This document shows positions 1-8,592 of a stretch of 64,000 nucleotides of DNA, in pieces; within the stretch, counting starts at the first letter, position 1, and each line of letters begins with the position of its first letter. The notes beneath the pieces were generated by a model, which did no database searches, was not told the origin of the DNA, and saw only the letters and a list, made by a program, of their open reading frames with translations. The stretch is from Pseudomonas sp. GCEP-101. Its GTDB lineage: Bacteria > Pseudomonadota > Gammaproteobacteria > Pseudomonadales > Pseudomonadaceae. Location of the stretch: contig NZ_CP104011.1 of assembly GCF_025133575.1 (NCBI RefSeq), positions 4,472,965 to 4,536,964 of the forward strand, given 5' to 3'. The position numbers and the translations under genes were made by a program.

Positions 1-291
1 TCGCAGCAGGGGGAAGAAGCGCCGCGCCTCGTCGTCGATGAAATCCAGCGGCAGGGCGCCGGGGTAGCGCTCGGAGCGGCCGAAGCCCAGGCGGTCGTAG
101 GCGATCACCTGGCGGCCGGTGGCGTGCGCCAGGTGCTCCGGGAAATCGCGCCACAAGGTCACGCAGCCCAGCGAGTCATGCAGCAGCAGGATCGGCTCGC
201 CGTGCGCGCCGGCAGGTGTCCAGTCCTGGGCGAACAGCTGGCCCTGGTCGCTGCCGATCCAGTGTTCTCGGGTGCTGATGGCAGACGGCAT
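1..291 (-). CDS. alpha/beta hydrolase, 5' part only (gene runs off the window)
   Basis: The first 97 codons are in the window and the reading frame stays open to base 1. The start ATG is at 289-291. The protein opens with an extended-strand region ending in LLLHDSLG, which fits the His-Gly-type oxyanion strand of alpha/beta hydrolases. It is followed by VIAYDRLGFGRSER, the typical second strand and turn (YDxxGxGxS) of the fold. The nucleophile elbow and the catalytic Asp and His would lie outside the window, so the substrate cannot be inferred. It faces away from mgtC, leaving a shared upstream region of about 400 bases. Confidence 0.8.
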   Translation of the reverse strand, partial: MPSAISTREHWIGSDQGQLFAQDWTPAGAHGEPILLLHDSLGCVTLWRDFPEHLAHATGRQVIAYDRLGFGRSERYPGALPLDFIDDEARRFFPLLR

Positions 292-687
292 GCGGCTCTC
301 CAGTGCGAGGTGACGGGCGGGTCATGGTAGGGCCGATGGTGTCCTAAGAAAACCTTAAGCCAGCCGGGGGATGATGACGACTCGCGGCCGGAGCTGTCCC
401 GGGCAGTGCTCACACCGGGTCCGGTCGCTTTTTTTGAATCTGAAGAGGAGTCCTGCCTTGGACACTTGCCCTGGTCGATTGCGACAGGTCTGAACAGCGA
501 GCCGTCCGGCAGAACCCTGCCCCTGTCTCGCTGCGTTGCGGACAGTGGCGAGACGCATCCTTGCGGATGACGTTTCACCTTTCCCCTGCGGGGCCACCCG
601 GCCCTTCGCTCCCTCGCAATCCATCCCCCGAATGCGCGCCGCCCGGCCGGCGCATGGAGCGGCCAAGCGCCGCGAACGAGGTGGAAC
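292..687. other. intergenic region upstream of mgtC, possible leader
   Basis: These 396 bases lie between two divergently transcribed genes and hold no convincing gene. The part next to mgtC encodes several overlapping proline-rich frames, one beginning near 567 and running into mgtC in another frame. Their codon use is not gene-like, so they are not called. In enteric bacteria the mgtC and mgtA leaders carry proline-codon sensing ORFs, so a regulatory leader is possible here but unproven. Confidence 0.3.
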
Positions 688-1392
688 ATGGATTGGAAAA
701 TCTTCCTGCTGCGGGTCGCCGCGGCACTCCTGCTGGGCGCCCTGATCGGCGCCGAACGCCAACTGCGCCAGCGCCTCACCGGCCTGCGCACCAACGCGCT
801 GGTCAGCACCGGCGCCTGCCTGTTCGTGCTGATGACGCAGGCCATGCCGGGGCTCTCGGCGGATGCCCCGCGCATCGCCGCCTACGTGGTCTCGGGGATC
901 GGCTTCCTGGGTGGCGGCGTGATCATGCGCGACGGCCTGAACGTGCGCGGCCTGAACACCGCCGCCACGCTCTGGTGCACGGCCGCCATCGGTGTGCTGT
1001 GCAGCATGGGGCTGCTGCTGGAGGCCGCGCTGGGCAGTGTGGTGGTGCTCTGCGCCAACATCCTGCTGCGCGACATCGCCCAGCGCATCAATCACCAGGA
1101 CGTGGTGCCGGCCAGCGAGGCGGAGCAGCGTTATGGCGTCGCCATCGTTTGCCGCGCCGAGGATGAAATCCAGGTACGTAGCCTGATGTTGCACAGCCTT
1201 GACAGCAGCGAGCTGCGCCTGCAATCGCTGCACAGCGAAGACCAGGCCAACCCGGCGAAACTGGAGGTGCGCGCCGAACTGCTCGGTGGCCACGGCGCTG
1301 CCGGGCAACTGGAGCGCATGGTCAGCCGCATCAGCCTGGAGAAGGGTGTCAGCTCGGTGCGCTGGCAGCTGTTCGAGCTGGCCAGCGATTGA
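688..1392 (+). CDS. mgtC: MgtC/SapB family inner-membrane protein
   Basis: A 234-residue protein. The first roughly 140 residues form several hydrophobic helices and carry the family signature near the N-terminus (LLLGALIGAERQ, then GLRTNALVSTGA). The C-terminal 85 residues are soluble and resemble the ACT-like tail found in longer MgtC proteins. MgtC proteins support growth in low magnesium and inside macrophages, and in Salmonella MgtC binds the F-ATP synthase; that role is family knowledge. The start has a clear ribosome site (GAGGTGG, 4 bases upstream). It is monocistronic: a palindromic REP pair follows directly, and the next gene is on the other strand. Confidence 0.88.
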   Translation: MDWKIFLLRVAAALLLGALIGAERQLRQRLTGLRTNALVSTGACLFVLMTQAMPGLSADAPRIAAYVVSGIGFLGGGVIMRDGLNVRGLNTAATLWCTAAIGVLCSMGLLLEAALGSVVVLCANILLRDIAQRINHQDVVPASEAEQRYGVAIVCRAEDEIQVRSLMLHSLDSSELRLQSLHSEDQANPAKLEVRAELLGGHGAAGQLERMVSRISLEKGVSSVRWQLFELASD

Positions 1393-1418
1393 AACCGAGT
1401 TGCGCCAATGGGCTTTTC

Positions 1419-1487
1419 GTAGGAGCGAGCTTGCTCGCGAACCCTTGGCTCTGGAGCTGAGCTGTTCGCGAGCAAGCTCGCTCCTAC
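1419..1487. repeat. REP pair (BIME-like), GTAGGAGCGAGC type
   Basis: Two inverted copies of GTAGGAGCGAGCTTGCTCGC face each other across about 25 bases, so the transcript could fold into a long hairpin. The same unit with the same left flank (GGCTTTTCGTAGG) recurs at about 56971. It lies just after the mgtC stop codon and may shield the 3' end of that mRNA. Confidence 0.85.
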
Positions 1488-1514
1488 ACTGACGGTTTCG
1501 TGATGCAATCTCGC

Positions 1515-1730
1515 GTAGTAGTGACTGTCTTCTCTCTGGCAAGTTTGTGCCGACGTTCTCCCCCTCACCCCAGCCCTCTCCCAGAGGGAGAGGGAGCAGA
1601 TTGTGCCGGCTGACGCTGCAGTTTCATCCTGCACCGAAGGGTCTCTCCCCCTCTGAGCGGGGCGCGCAGCCAGGGTTGGGGTGGGCCCGAGCGCTGGGGT
1701 ATCACTGTAGGAGCGGACTCTGTCCGCGAT
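1515..1730. repeat. composite GAGAGGG element (copy A) plus a REP unit
   Basis: It begins with a GTAG...ACTGTCTTCTCTCTGGC module, continues with CCCAGCCCTCTCCCAGAGGGAGAGGGAGC and ends near AGCGGGGCGCGCAGCCAGGG. This is the same order of modules as at 16829, 41760, 53859, 54055 and 59752. A single GTAGGAGCGGACTCTGTCCGCGAT REP unit follows at 1707-1730. No gene is visible between mgtC and the hydrolase at 1766. Confidence 0.7.
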
Positions 1731-1765
1731 GGCCTCCGTCCGCTTTGAGTTGGCCTCTTGCGGAC

Positions 1766-2851
1766 TCAGCTCTCGCGGGCGGTGCGACAGCCACAACGCG
1801 GCGCCGGTGCGCGTGCTTCCTCGGCGACCACGCCGCGCCACCAGCGCTCGCCCGGGTGCGGCGCCTGGATATCGATGCGCTCGCCCATCATCGGCGTGGT
1901 AACGCTGAGCCCGCGCTCGGCGGCGATGGCCAGCACGCGCTCGAACGGCTCGTACCAGGCATGCATGGCCAGGTCGAAGGTGCCGTTGTGAATCGGCAGC
2001 AGCCAGCGGCCGTTGAGGTCCTGGTGCGCCTGCACGGTCTGTTGCGGGTGCATGTGCACGTAGGGCCAGTGTTCGTTGTAGGCACCGGTTTCCATCAGCG
2101 TCAGGTCGAAGTGGCCGAAGCGCCGGCCAATCTCGGCGAAACCGTCGAAGTAGCCGGTGTCGCCGCTGAAGAAGAGGCGCAGGCTATCGTCCTCGATCAC
2201 CCAGGAGCACCACAGGGTGCGGTTGCCGTCGCGCACGCCGCGGCCGGAGAAATGCTGCGCCGGCGTGGCAGTCAGGCACAGGCCGTCCACCGTGGTGCTC
2301 TGCCACCAGTCCAGCTGGCGGATCTTCTCCGCCGGCACGCCCCAGTCGAGCAGGCGGTCGCCCACGCCCAGCGGGGTGAGGAAAACGTCCGCGCGCTCGG
2401 CAAGCACGGCGATAGTGGCGCGGTCGAGGTGGTCGTAATGGTCATGGGAGAGGATCACGCCGCGGATCGGCGGCAGGTCATGCAGGGCGATCGGCGGCGC
2501 GTGGAAGCGCTTGGGGCCGGCGAAGGAAAACGGCGAGGCGCGTTCGGAGAACACCGGGTCGGTCAGCCACCAGCCGCCGCGCAGCTTGAGCAACAGGGTG
2601 GAATGGCCGAGTCGGTACAGACTGCGGTCGGGGGCCCGTTGCAGCTCGTCAGCGCTCAGCGCGCGCACCGGCACCGGGGCACGTGGCACCGTATTGCGCG
2701 GCTTGTTGAACAGCAGGTCCCAGAGCACCCCGGCGCCTGGCTCCGGCATGTCGGCGGGGCGCGCCTTGAGGTTGCGGAATCGGCCGGCGATGTACTGCGG
2801 GGAATGGCTGTAGTCGTCGATGGGCGCGCGTTGCAGTGGGAGGCGGGGCAA
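1766..2851 (-). CDS. MBL-fold metallo-hydrolase, UlaG / NAPE-PLD-like
   Basis: A 361-residue protein with the metal-binding motif HDHYDH at residues 136-141, further metal-ligand candidates in the FSGDTGY strand, and a late His in the LLPIHNGTF segment. The layout, with an N-terminal extension of about 80 residues before the SLYRLGHSTLLLKL strand, matches the COG2220 group that includes UlaG lactonase and N-acyl-phosphatidylethanolamine phospholipase D-like enzymes. No signal peptide is apparent, so it is probably cytoplasmic. The substrate is unknown. It stands alone between repeat-rich gaps. Confidence 0.82.
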   Translation of the reverse strand: MPRLPLQRAPIDDYSHSPQYIAGRFRNLKARPADMPEPGAGVLWDLLFNKPRNTVPRAPVPVRALSADELQRAPDRSLYRLGHSTLLLKLRGGWWLTDPVFSERASPFSFAGPKRFHAPPIALHDLPPIRGVILSHDHYDHLDRATIAVLAERADVFLTPLGVGDRLLDWGVPAEKIRQLDWWQSTTVDGLCLTATPAQHFSGRGVRDGNRTLWCSWVIEDDSLRLFFSGDTGYFDGFAEIGRRFGHFDLTLMETGAYNEHWPYVHMHPQQTVQAHQDLNGRWLLPIHNGTFDLAMHAWYEPFERVLAIAAERGLSVTTPMMGERIDIQAPHPGERWWRGVVAEEARAPAPRCGCRTARES

Positions 2852-2970
2852 GGCACTGATCCTCGGGTGGCGGAATGCGTCAGGGGACCACGCTACAGGT
2901 TCGCCCGCCAGCGGGCATTACCGGCATTTTGATTCAGAACATCACCGATATCGATGGAAGCGACCGGTGG

Positions 2971-3184
2971 ACGCGGACTGTGTCCGCGGATCGCGGGCGT
3001 GGCCCGCTCCTACACGGGGCACGGAGGTTCGCCTGTAGGAGCGAGCCACGCTCGCGACCAGCCCTGCGCCGGACCTACCCATGAGCGTAGGAGCGGACTC
3101 CGTCCGCGATGGCTTCCCGCGGCTTCGGTGTCTGTGGCGGGCGCGGACTGTGTCCGCGGATCGCGGGCATGGCCCGCTCCTACA
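2971..3184. repeat. cluster of REP units
   Basis: About four palindromic units of the GCGGACT(C/G)(T/C)GTCCGCG and GTAGGAGCGAGCCACGCTCGC types alternate in orientation and fill the gap between the MBL hydrolase and ampC. Nothing else is visible in this stretch. Confidence 0.8.
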
Positions 3185-3204
3185 GGAAGATGATGCGCAA
3201 ACGC

Positions 3205-4335
3205 TCAGTCGAGCTTCGAGAGGATGTCCCAGGCCAGCTTGACCCGTACCTCGTTGGGGTAGTTGCGGTTGGCGAGGATGACGATGCCGCGCTGCTTCGA
3301 CGGGATGAAGGCCACGTACGTGCCAAAGCCGCCGGTGGCGCCGGTCTTGTTCACCCAGACCGCCTGCTGCGGCGGCAGTGGCTTGCGCAGCGCCGTCACC
3401 GGCTGGGTGTCCAGCATGCTGCTGCCGTTGTACTGCTGCAGCTCCGCCAGCGTGGGCGGATAGGCGTACTGCTCCCAGACCAGGTCCTGGGTCATCGGGC
3501 CGACCTGGTAGTACCCGGTGCGGGTGGCATCCACGGCTGCCCGCAGCTTGTCACCGAGCGCGACCTCGCCCAGCTGGATCTGCACGAAGCGCAGCAGGTC
3601 GCGGCTGCTGGACTTCACCCCATAGGCTTCGTCGGCGATCTGGTCGGGGTTGACCCGCACCGGAGCGTCGTTCTTGTCGTAGCCCTGGGCGTAGATGGCC
3701 TGACGCGTCACAGGCACGTCGATGTGGGTATTGCTCAGCCCCAACGGGGCGAAGACGTTGCGCTGCATGGCCGTCTTGAACGGTACGTCGAGCGCGCCCG
3801 CGGTGGCGATGCCGAGCAGGGCGATGCTCGGGTTGGCATAGCTGCGCTGGCTGCCGGCGGGGTACTGCGGCTGCCAGCCCTTGTAGTAGTCAGTGAGTTG
3901 CTGCGGGGTTTTCACCTCCTCGGGCAGTTGCAGCCCGAAGCCGCCAGCGGTGTGGGTAGCGAGCTGGATCAGCGTCACCTTGTCCAGGGCGCTGCCGCGC
4001 AGTTCCTTGAGGTAGCGTGTCGGGCTGTCCTGCAGCTTGAGCTTGCCGACGGCCTGGGCGAAGCCGGCGAGGGTAGCGGTAAAGGTCTTGCTGACCGAGC
4101 CGATCTCGAACAGCGTGTCGCTGCTGACCGGTTGCCGGGTCTGCTTCGATGCCACGCCGAAGTTGTAGAAACGCTGCTCGCCGCGGTCGGTCACGCCGAT
4201 GGCGAGGCCGGCGATGCCGTTGTCACGCATCACCTGCTGGGCGAGCGTGTTCACCTTGGCGTCGAAGTCCGGCGGGGCGGCCTGGGCGAGGCTGGCGAAC
4301 AGAAGCGGGAAGAGGAGTGGGGCGATCCGGTGCAT
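3205..4335 (-). CDS. ampC: class C beta-lactamase (AmpC family)
   Basis: A 376-residue serine hydrolase with an N-terminal signal peptide (cleavage likely after residue 19, ASLAQA). It has the three class C motifs at the expected spacing: S80-V-S-K83, Y166-A-N168 and K330-T-G332. The LFEIGSVSKTFTATLAG and GIVILANRNYPNEVRVK segments closely match Pseudomonas-derived cephalosporinases. It should act in the periplasm, hydrolysing cephalosporins and penicillins by an acyl-enzyme mechanism. Most Pseudomonas ampC genes have a divergent ampR; here the upstream neighbour is a small lipoprotein gene in the same direction, so the usual AmpR intergenic operator is absent. The Tyr-Ala-Asn motif is a conservative variant of Tyr-Ser-Asn. 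Confidence 0.9.
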   Translation of the reverse strand: MHRIAPLLFPLLFASLAQAAPPDFDAKVNTLAQQVMRDNGIAGLAIGVTDRGEQRFYNFGVASKQTRQPVSSDTLFEIGSVSKTFTATLAGFAQAVGKLKLQDSPTRYLKELRGSALDKVTLIQLATHTAGGFGLQLPEEVKTPQQLTDYYKGWQPQYPAGSQRSYANPSIALLGIATAGALDVPFKTAMQRNVFAPLGLSNTHIDVPVTRQAIYAQGYDKNDAPVRVNPDQIADEAYGVKSSSRDLLRFVQIQLGEVALGDKLRAAVDATRTGYYQVGPMTQDLVWEQYAYPPTLAELQQYNGSSMLDTQPVTALRKPLPPQQAVWVNKTGATGGFGTYVAFIPSKQRGIVILANRNYPNEVRVKLAWDILSKLD

Positions 4336-4428
4336 GACGACGTCCTGGCAGTGCGATGGGCAGACCCTAGCATTGCCGCCGCATTCGCTCCAGCCGAAGG
4401 CGGGGCATTGCGCCCCGCCCGCAGGGCA

Positions 4429-4869
4429 TCAACGGATGTTGTTGATATTGCCCTTGTTGCCGGTCACCTTGACGTCGACCTTCTTGAAGAAGAAGTAGTC
4501 CTGAACGGACACTTCATAGCGCGGCGCGACGATCAGGTCGGAGCCGGAGCTTTTCACGGCCTTGTAGGCTGCAGCAGCCTTGACCGACGACACCGGATCG
4601 AATGCAGCCAGGCTCATGCCCGAGCCACTTTCGGCGCCATAGGTCACGCCGTCGGCGAACTGGCTGTCGCCTCCGAACTTGATGAAGCCGAACAGGATGT
4701 TGACCTGCGACTGGCCGCTGATGGGGCCGCCGACGGCGACGTCGGCCTTCAGGTCTGTCTTCACCGCGCCCGCTACCGGGGCGATGGGCTGACTGACGTT
4801 GTAGCTGGTGCAACCGCTGGCCAGTACGGTCGCTGAAACCAGTGCGGCGGCGCTCAGGAACTTCTTCAT
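4429..4869 (-). CDS. small lipoprotein of unknown function
   Basis: A 146-residue protein. Its N-terminus (MKKFLSAAALVSATVLASGC) is a textbook lipoprotein signal with the lipobox Cys at residue 20. The mature part is Gly/Ser/Ala-rich, with NILFGFIKFGGDSQFADGV and an ending rich in Lys and Asn. I do not recognise a characterised family. Residues after the Cys (Thr-Ser) give no inner-membrane retention signal, so an outer-membrane location is likely. It sits 93 bases upstream of ampC in the same direction, so read-through is possible, but I see no clear functional link. Confidence 0.75.
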   Translation of the reverse strand: MKKFLSAAALVSATVLASGCTSYNVSQPIAPVAGAVKTDLKADVAVGGPISGQSQVNILFGFIKFGGDSQFADGVTYGAESGSGMSLAAFDPVSSVKAAAAYKAVKSSGSDLIVAPRYEVSVQDYFFFKKVDVKVTGNKGNINNIR

Positions 4870-5071
4870 GCTTACTCCTTGTGTGCAATGTCCCGCACTT
4901 CCTGGTGAGGCGGGGCGGCGGCACTGTAGGGCGCAGGCTCGGGCGACTGAATAAGAAACATCTCAAAAATACCGCTGGGGCGGCTCTGGAATGAGCCTCT
5001 GCGCGTGTCGCTCGGGTACGCGACCGACAGCGCTACGCCCGGACCTGCGCTGGTGGTAGGATTCGCGCCCC

Positions 5072-6118
5072 ATGCACATCCATGATCTCGACCAACGCCT
5101 CGCCGACCTTGGCGCGCTGCCCCTGCACCGCGCGCGGATGCTGCGTGCCTGGCTGCAGGGCAAGCCGCTGGATGCCGGCACCAGGCGCCAGGCCACCGAG
5201 GACTTCCTGCCGCTGAGCGTGCGCCAGGGCGTCGGGCCGCTCGCCGCCGAGCTGGATGCGCTGGCGACTCTCCATTCCCGCCATCCGGCGGGCGACGACT
5301 CCGAGCGTCTGCTGGTGCGCCTGGCCGACGGGCAGATGGTGGAGAGCGTGCTGCTACCGCGCGGTGGCGTGTGCGTCTCCACCCAGGTCGGCTGCGCGGT
5401 GGGTTGCCGCTTCTGCATGACCGGCAAGAGCGGCCTGCTGCGCCAGCTCTCCACCACCGAGATCGTCGCCCAACTGGTGCTGGCGCGGCGGGTGCGGCCG
5501 GTGAAGAAGGTGGTGTTCATGGGCATGGGCGAGCCGGCGCACAACCTCGACAACGTGCTCGAGGCCATCGACCGCCTCGGCACCGACGGCGGCATCGGCC
5601 ACAAGAACCTGGTGTTCTCCACCGTGGGCGACCCGCGCGTCTTCGAACGCCTGCCGCAGCAGCGGATCAAGCCGGCCCTGGCGCTGTCGCTGCACACCAG
5701 CAACGCCGCGCTGCGCGAGCACCTGTTGCCGCGCGCGCCGAAGCTTTCGCCCGAAGAACTGGTGGAGCAGGGCGAAGCCTATGCGCGCGCCACGGACTAC
5801 CCCATCCAGTACCAGTGGACGCTGCTCAAGGGCATCAATGACAGCCAGGAAGAACTCGACGGGATCCTGCGCCTGCTCAAGGGCAAGTTCGGCGTGCTCA
5901 ACCTGATTCCCTTCAACGCGCTGGAGGGCGACCACTACCAGCGGCCGGATGGCGAGCGCATCGTCGAGATCGTCCGCTACCTGCACAGCCGGGGTGTGCT
6001 GACCAAGGTGCGCAACAGCGCCGGGCAGGAGGTCGAGGGCGGCTGCGGCCAGCTGCGGGCGCGGGCGACCGGGCTGATCGCCACGTCCGGTCGGCGGATT
6101 TCTCGTCCGGGCGAGTAA
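5072..6118 (+). CDS. RlmN/Cfr-type radical SAM RNA methyltransferase
   Basis: A 348-residue protein with the CxxxCxxC iron-sulfur motif at Cys108, Cys112 and Cys115 (GCAVGCRFC), the MGMGEP SAM-binding loop and the methyl-carrier Cys325 in the GGCGQL motif near the C-terminus. These are the catalytic hallmarks of RlmN (C2 methylation of A2503 in 23S rRNA) and Cfr (C8 methylation). The sequence differs enough from standard RlmN that I read it as a paralogue in the loosely named RNA methyltransferase group; Pseudomonas usually carries its true rlmN next to ndk or iscS, and neither is here. The substrate is therefore uncertain. Confidence 0.82.
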   Translation: MHIHDLDQRLADLGALPLHRARMLRAWLQGKPLDAGTRRQATEDFLPLSVRQGVGPLAAELDALATLHSRHPAGDDSERLLVRLADGQMVESVLLPRGGVCVSTQVGCAVGCRFCMTGKSGLLRQLSTTEIVAQLVLARRVRPVKKVVFMGMGEPAHNLDNVLEAIDRLGTDGGIGHKNLVFSTVGDPRVFERLPQQRIKPALALSLHTSNAALREHLLPRAPKLSPEELVEQGEAYARATDYPIQYQWTLLKGINDSQEELDGILRLLKGKFGVLNLIPFNALEGDHYQRPDGERIVEIVRYLHSRGVLTKVRNSAGQEVEGGCGQLRARATGLIATSGRRISRPGE

Positions 6119-6207
6119 TTCCCGCGTGCCTTTGCTGTTCGAGATCTTGCACGGGGCGAGCACCGGTTGTTAGCCTTCCCCATCTGAAAAAACCAGCAGG
6201 GCTGGGT

Positions 6208-7089
6208 ATGGCGATCCGGGTTGTCGAAGCACAGGAAGTAGACCAGCAGCGCATAGCCATTCCTGGTTGGGAGCAGCAGTACACGCAGATGTCCGCCGGG
6301 CGTTTCGCCGGGCGCATCCTGCATGCAGAGGTCGAGGGCATCGAGCTCTACGAGGAGCAGATGAACCTGCGCGTTGAGCAGGAGTTCCACGCCCCGCCCG
6401 GTGCGCTGGTGTTCAGTTTCGACATGTCCGACAACGCCCTCTATCTGCTCGACGGGGACACCCGCAACGCCTGGGTCACGCCGGAGAACTACCGCGAGGT
6501 GGCGGTGGTGATCAAGGACGCGGCGAACTGGGGCCAACCCGCCGATACCTTTGCCGAACTGGTGCTCACGCCGCTGCGCTCGGGCCATTGCCAGTCGGTG
6601 GCGACTTCGCTGAGCAACCTGCTCGCCGGTGCGACCCGGGGCGACGATCCGATGGACGCGCCGGGTGTGGCGCAGAGCATCGTCTCCCATTGTTTCTCGC
6701 TGCTGTGTGAAGCGTCGTTGGAAGAAGAGCGCCGCGCGCGCTCCATCGTCCAGGCCAAGCGCGTGGTGCAGCGGGTCAAGGAAGTGGTCAACGACTGCCC
6801 CGACGAGCAGTTCGGCATGGCCGACCTGGCCGCGAAAGCGGGCGTCTCGCCGCGCACGCTGCAGCAGTCGTTCCTGCATTACGCGGGCATCCCGCCCATT
6901 GTCTGGTTGCGCAACCGTCGCCTGAATGCGGCGCGCCGCGACCTGCTGGCGGCCGCCGAGTCCGGGATGACCGTCGCCGAAGTGGCGATGAAGTGGTCGT
7001 TCTGGCACCTGGGGCGGTTTTCCCAGTCGTATTTCGCGCTGTTCGGGGAGTATCCCAAGACCACGGCGAAGCTGGGCGGGCGCGGCTGA
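6208..7089 (+). CDS. AraC-family transcriptional regulator, EutR-like
   Basis: A 293-residue protein with an N-terminal ligand-type domain (about 1-185) and a C-terminal double helix-turn-helix of the AraC type (about 190-290). Diagnostic segments are FGMADLAAKAGVSPRTLQQSFLHYAG and HLGRFSQSYFALFGEYPK. The overall length and N-terminal layout recall EutR-type regulators rather than cupin AraC proteins. It has a short AG-rich ribosome site just before the ATG. No target operon sits beside it unless it controls the amine island at 7283-12536, which is transcribed towards it. That link is inference. Confidence 0.82.
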   Translation: MAIRVVEAQEVDQQRIAIPGWEQQYTQMSAGRFAGRILHAEVEGIELYEEQMNLRVEQEFHAPPGALVFSFDMSDNALYLLDGDTRNAWVTPENYREVAVVIKDAANWGQPADTFAELVLTPLRSGHCQSVATSLSNLLAGATRGDDPMDAPGVAQSIVSHCFSLLCEASLEEERRARSIVQAKRVVQRVKEVVNDCPDEQFGMADLAAKAGVSPRTLQQSFLHYAGIPPIVWLRNRRLNAARRDLLAAAESGMTVAEVAMKWSFWHLGRFSQSYFALFGEYPKTTAKLGGRG

Positions 7090-7168
7090 GGCGGGGCTGC
7101 GTTTTCTTTCGAAACGGTGCCGTGCGGTTCGCGAGTAATGGCTCGGCCGTTCGATTGTTGGGGAATGG

Positions 7169-7263
7169 CGCGGACGCTGTCCGCGGCTCGCGGGCATGGC
7201 CCGCTCCTACACTGGGCCCAGCGGCGGAGTAGGCGGTGAATCATCGCGGACTCCGTCCGCGAT
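7169..7263. repeat. REP cluster
   Basis: Units of the CGGACGCTGTCCGCG and CGGGCATGGCCCGCTCCTAC types lie between the convergent AraC and FAD oxidoreductase genes. They may act as a bidirectional end signal. Confidence 0.7.
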
Positions 7264-7282
7264 GCGTCTCCGGCAACGCCGC

Positions 7283-8578
7283 TCAGCCGATCAGCTCCCG
7301 CACCCGATACCACGCCATGCCCAGCGCCAGCAGCGGTGAGCGCAGCAGCTTGCCGCCGGGGAAGGTCAGGTGGGGCACGGCGCTGAACAGGTCCAGCCCC
7401 TTGCTCTCACCCTGGTGGATGGCCTCGGCTAGCAGCTTGGCCGACCAGTGCGTGACGTTCAGCCCGTGGCCGGAATAGCCCTGGGCGAAGTACACGTTCG
7501 GCTGGCTCTTGAGTCGTCCGACCTGCGGGAAGCGATTGGCGGTGATGCCGATCATGCCGCCCCACTGGTAGTCGAGTTTCACCTGTTCCAATTGCGGGAA
7601 CACCTTGAGCACCTTCGGCCGCATGTAGGCGCCGATGTCCTTCGGGTCGCGCCCGGAGTAGTGGCAGGCGCCGCCGAACAGCAGGCGGCGGTCGGCCGTC
7701 AGGCGGTAGTAGTCCAGCCCTACCTTCTGGTCGCACAGCGCCATGTTCTGCGGGATCAGCTGCGCCGCCAGCTCCTCGGACAGCGGTTCGGTCGCCACCA
7801 CGTAGCTGCCGGCCGGCAGGACCTTGCCGGTCAGCTTCGGCTCCAGCTCGTCCAGGTGCGCGTTGCAGCCGAGCACCAGGTTCTTCGCCAGCACGCGGCC
7901 CTGGGCGCAGTGCACGATGGCCGTCGCGCCGTGCTCGATGCGCAGCACCGGGCTCTGTTCGAAGATCTGTGCGCCGAACGCTTGTGCCGCGCGCGCCTCG
8001 CCCTTGACCAGGTCCAGCGGGTGCAGGTGACCCGAGCCCATGTCGATGTGCCCGCCCGCGTAGCAGTCGCTGGCGACGACTTCGCGGATGCGCTCGGGCG
8101 GCACCAGGCGGGTTTCGTGGGGGTAGCCGGAACGGCTCAGCGACTCCTGCTCCTGGACCATCGCGGCATACTGCGCCGGGGTATTGGCCAGCTCGCAGAA
8201 GCCCCAGCGCAGGTCGCACTCGATAGCCAGTTCACGGATGCGCTCGGCGACCAGCGCCACCGAGTCCACACCCGCCTGCTCGAGGTAGCGCACGCCTTCC
8301 TCGCCGACGTACTTGGCGAAGCCGCTGACGTCGTGGCCGATGCCACGGATCAGTTGCCCGCCGTTGCGCCCGCTGGCGCCCCAGCCGATGCGCCGGGCCT
8401 CCAGCAGCACCACGGAGTGGCCGCGGCGGGCCAGCTCCAGGGCGGCGTTCACGCCGGTGAAGCCGCCGCCGATGACGCAGACTTCCGCGCGCAGGTCCCC
8501 GCACAGGGAGGGGTATTGCTGGCGGTCGCGGGCGGTCGCGGCGTAATAGGACGCGGCGTGCTCCTCGGTGTGTTTCAT
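7283..8578 (-). CDS. FAD-dependent amine oxidoreductase, PuuB-like
   Basis: A 431-residue DAO-fold flavoprotein. The dinucleotide-binding strand is EVCVIGGGFTGVNAALELARRG, followed by a second FAD motif WGASGRNGGQLI and a C-terminal FAQGYSGHGLNVTH segment, as in PuuB (gamma-glutamylputrescine oxidase) and related enzymes. The likely reaction is oxidative deamination of a gamma-glutamylated amine to an aldehyde. The chosen start is ATG 8578; an in-frame ATG at 8596 overlaps the stop of the upstream gene as ATGA, so translation may be coupled and the protein six residues longer. The neighbours (binding protein, gamma-glutamyl-amine ligase, second oxidoreductase) support a role in amine catabolism. 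Confidence 0.85.
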   Translation of the reverse strand: MKHTEEHAASYYAATARDRQQYPSLCGDLRAEVCVIGGGFTGVNAALELARRGHSVVLLEARRIGWGASGRNGGQLIRGIGHDVSGFAKYVGEEGVRYLEQAGVDSVALVAERIRELAIECDLRWGFCELANTPAQYAAMVQEQESLSRSGYPHETRLVPPERIREVVASDCYAGGHIDMGSGHLHPLDLVKGEARAAQAFGAQIFEQSPVLRIEHGATAIVHCAQGRVLAKNLVLGCNAHLDELEPKLTGKVLPAGSYVVATEPLSEELAAQLIPQNMALCDQKVGLDYYRLTADRRLLFGGACHYSGRDPKDIGAYMRPKVLKVFPQLEQVKLDYQWGGMIGITANRFPQVGRLKSQPNVYFAQGYSGHGLNVTHWSAKLLAEAIHQGESKGLDLFSAVPHLTFPGGKLLRSPLLALGMAWYRVRELIG

Positions 8579-8592
8579 GGGTCGGTCTCGGC

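Noticed and set aside
3109..4836. A 575-codon plus-strand frame over ampC and the lipoprotein
   Set aside because: Antisense to ampC and the lipoprotein gene, with no recognisable domain.
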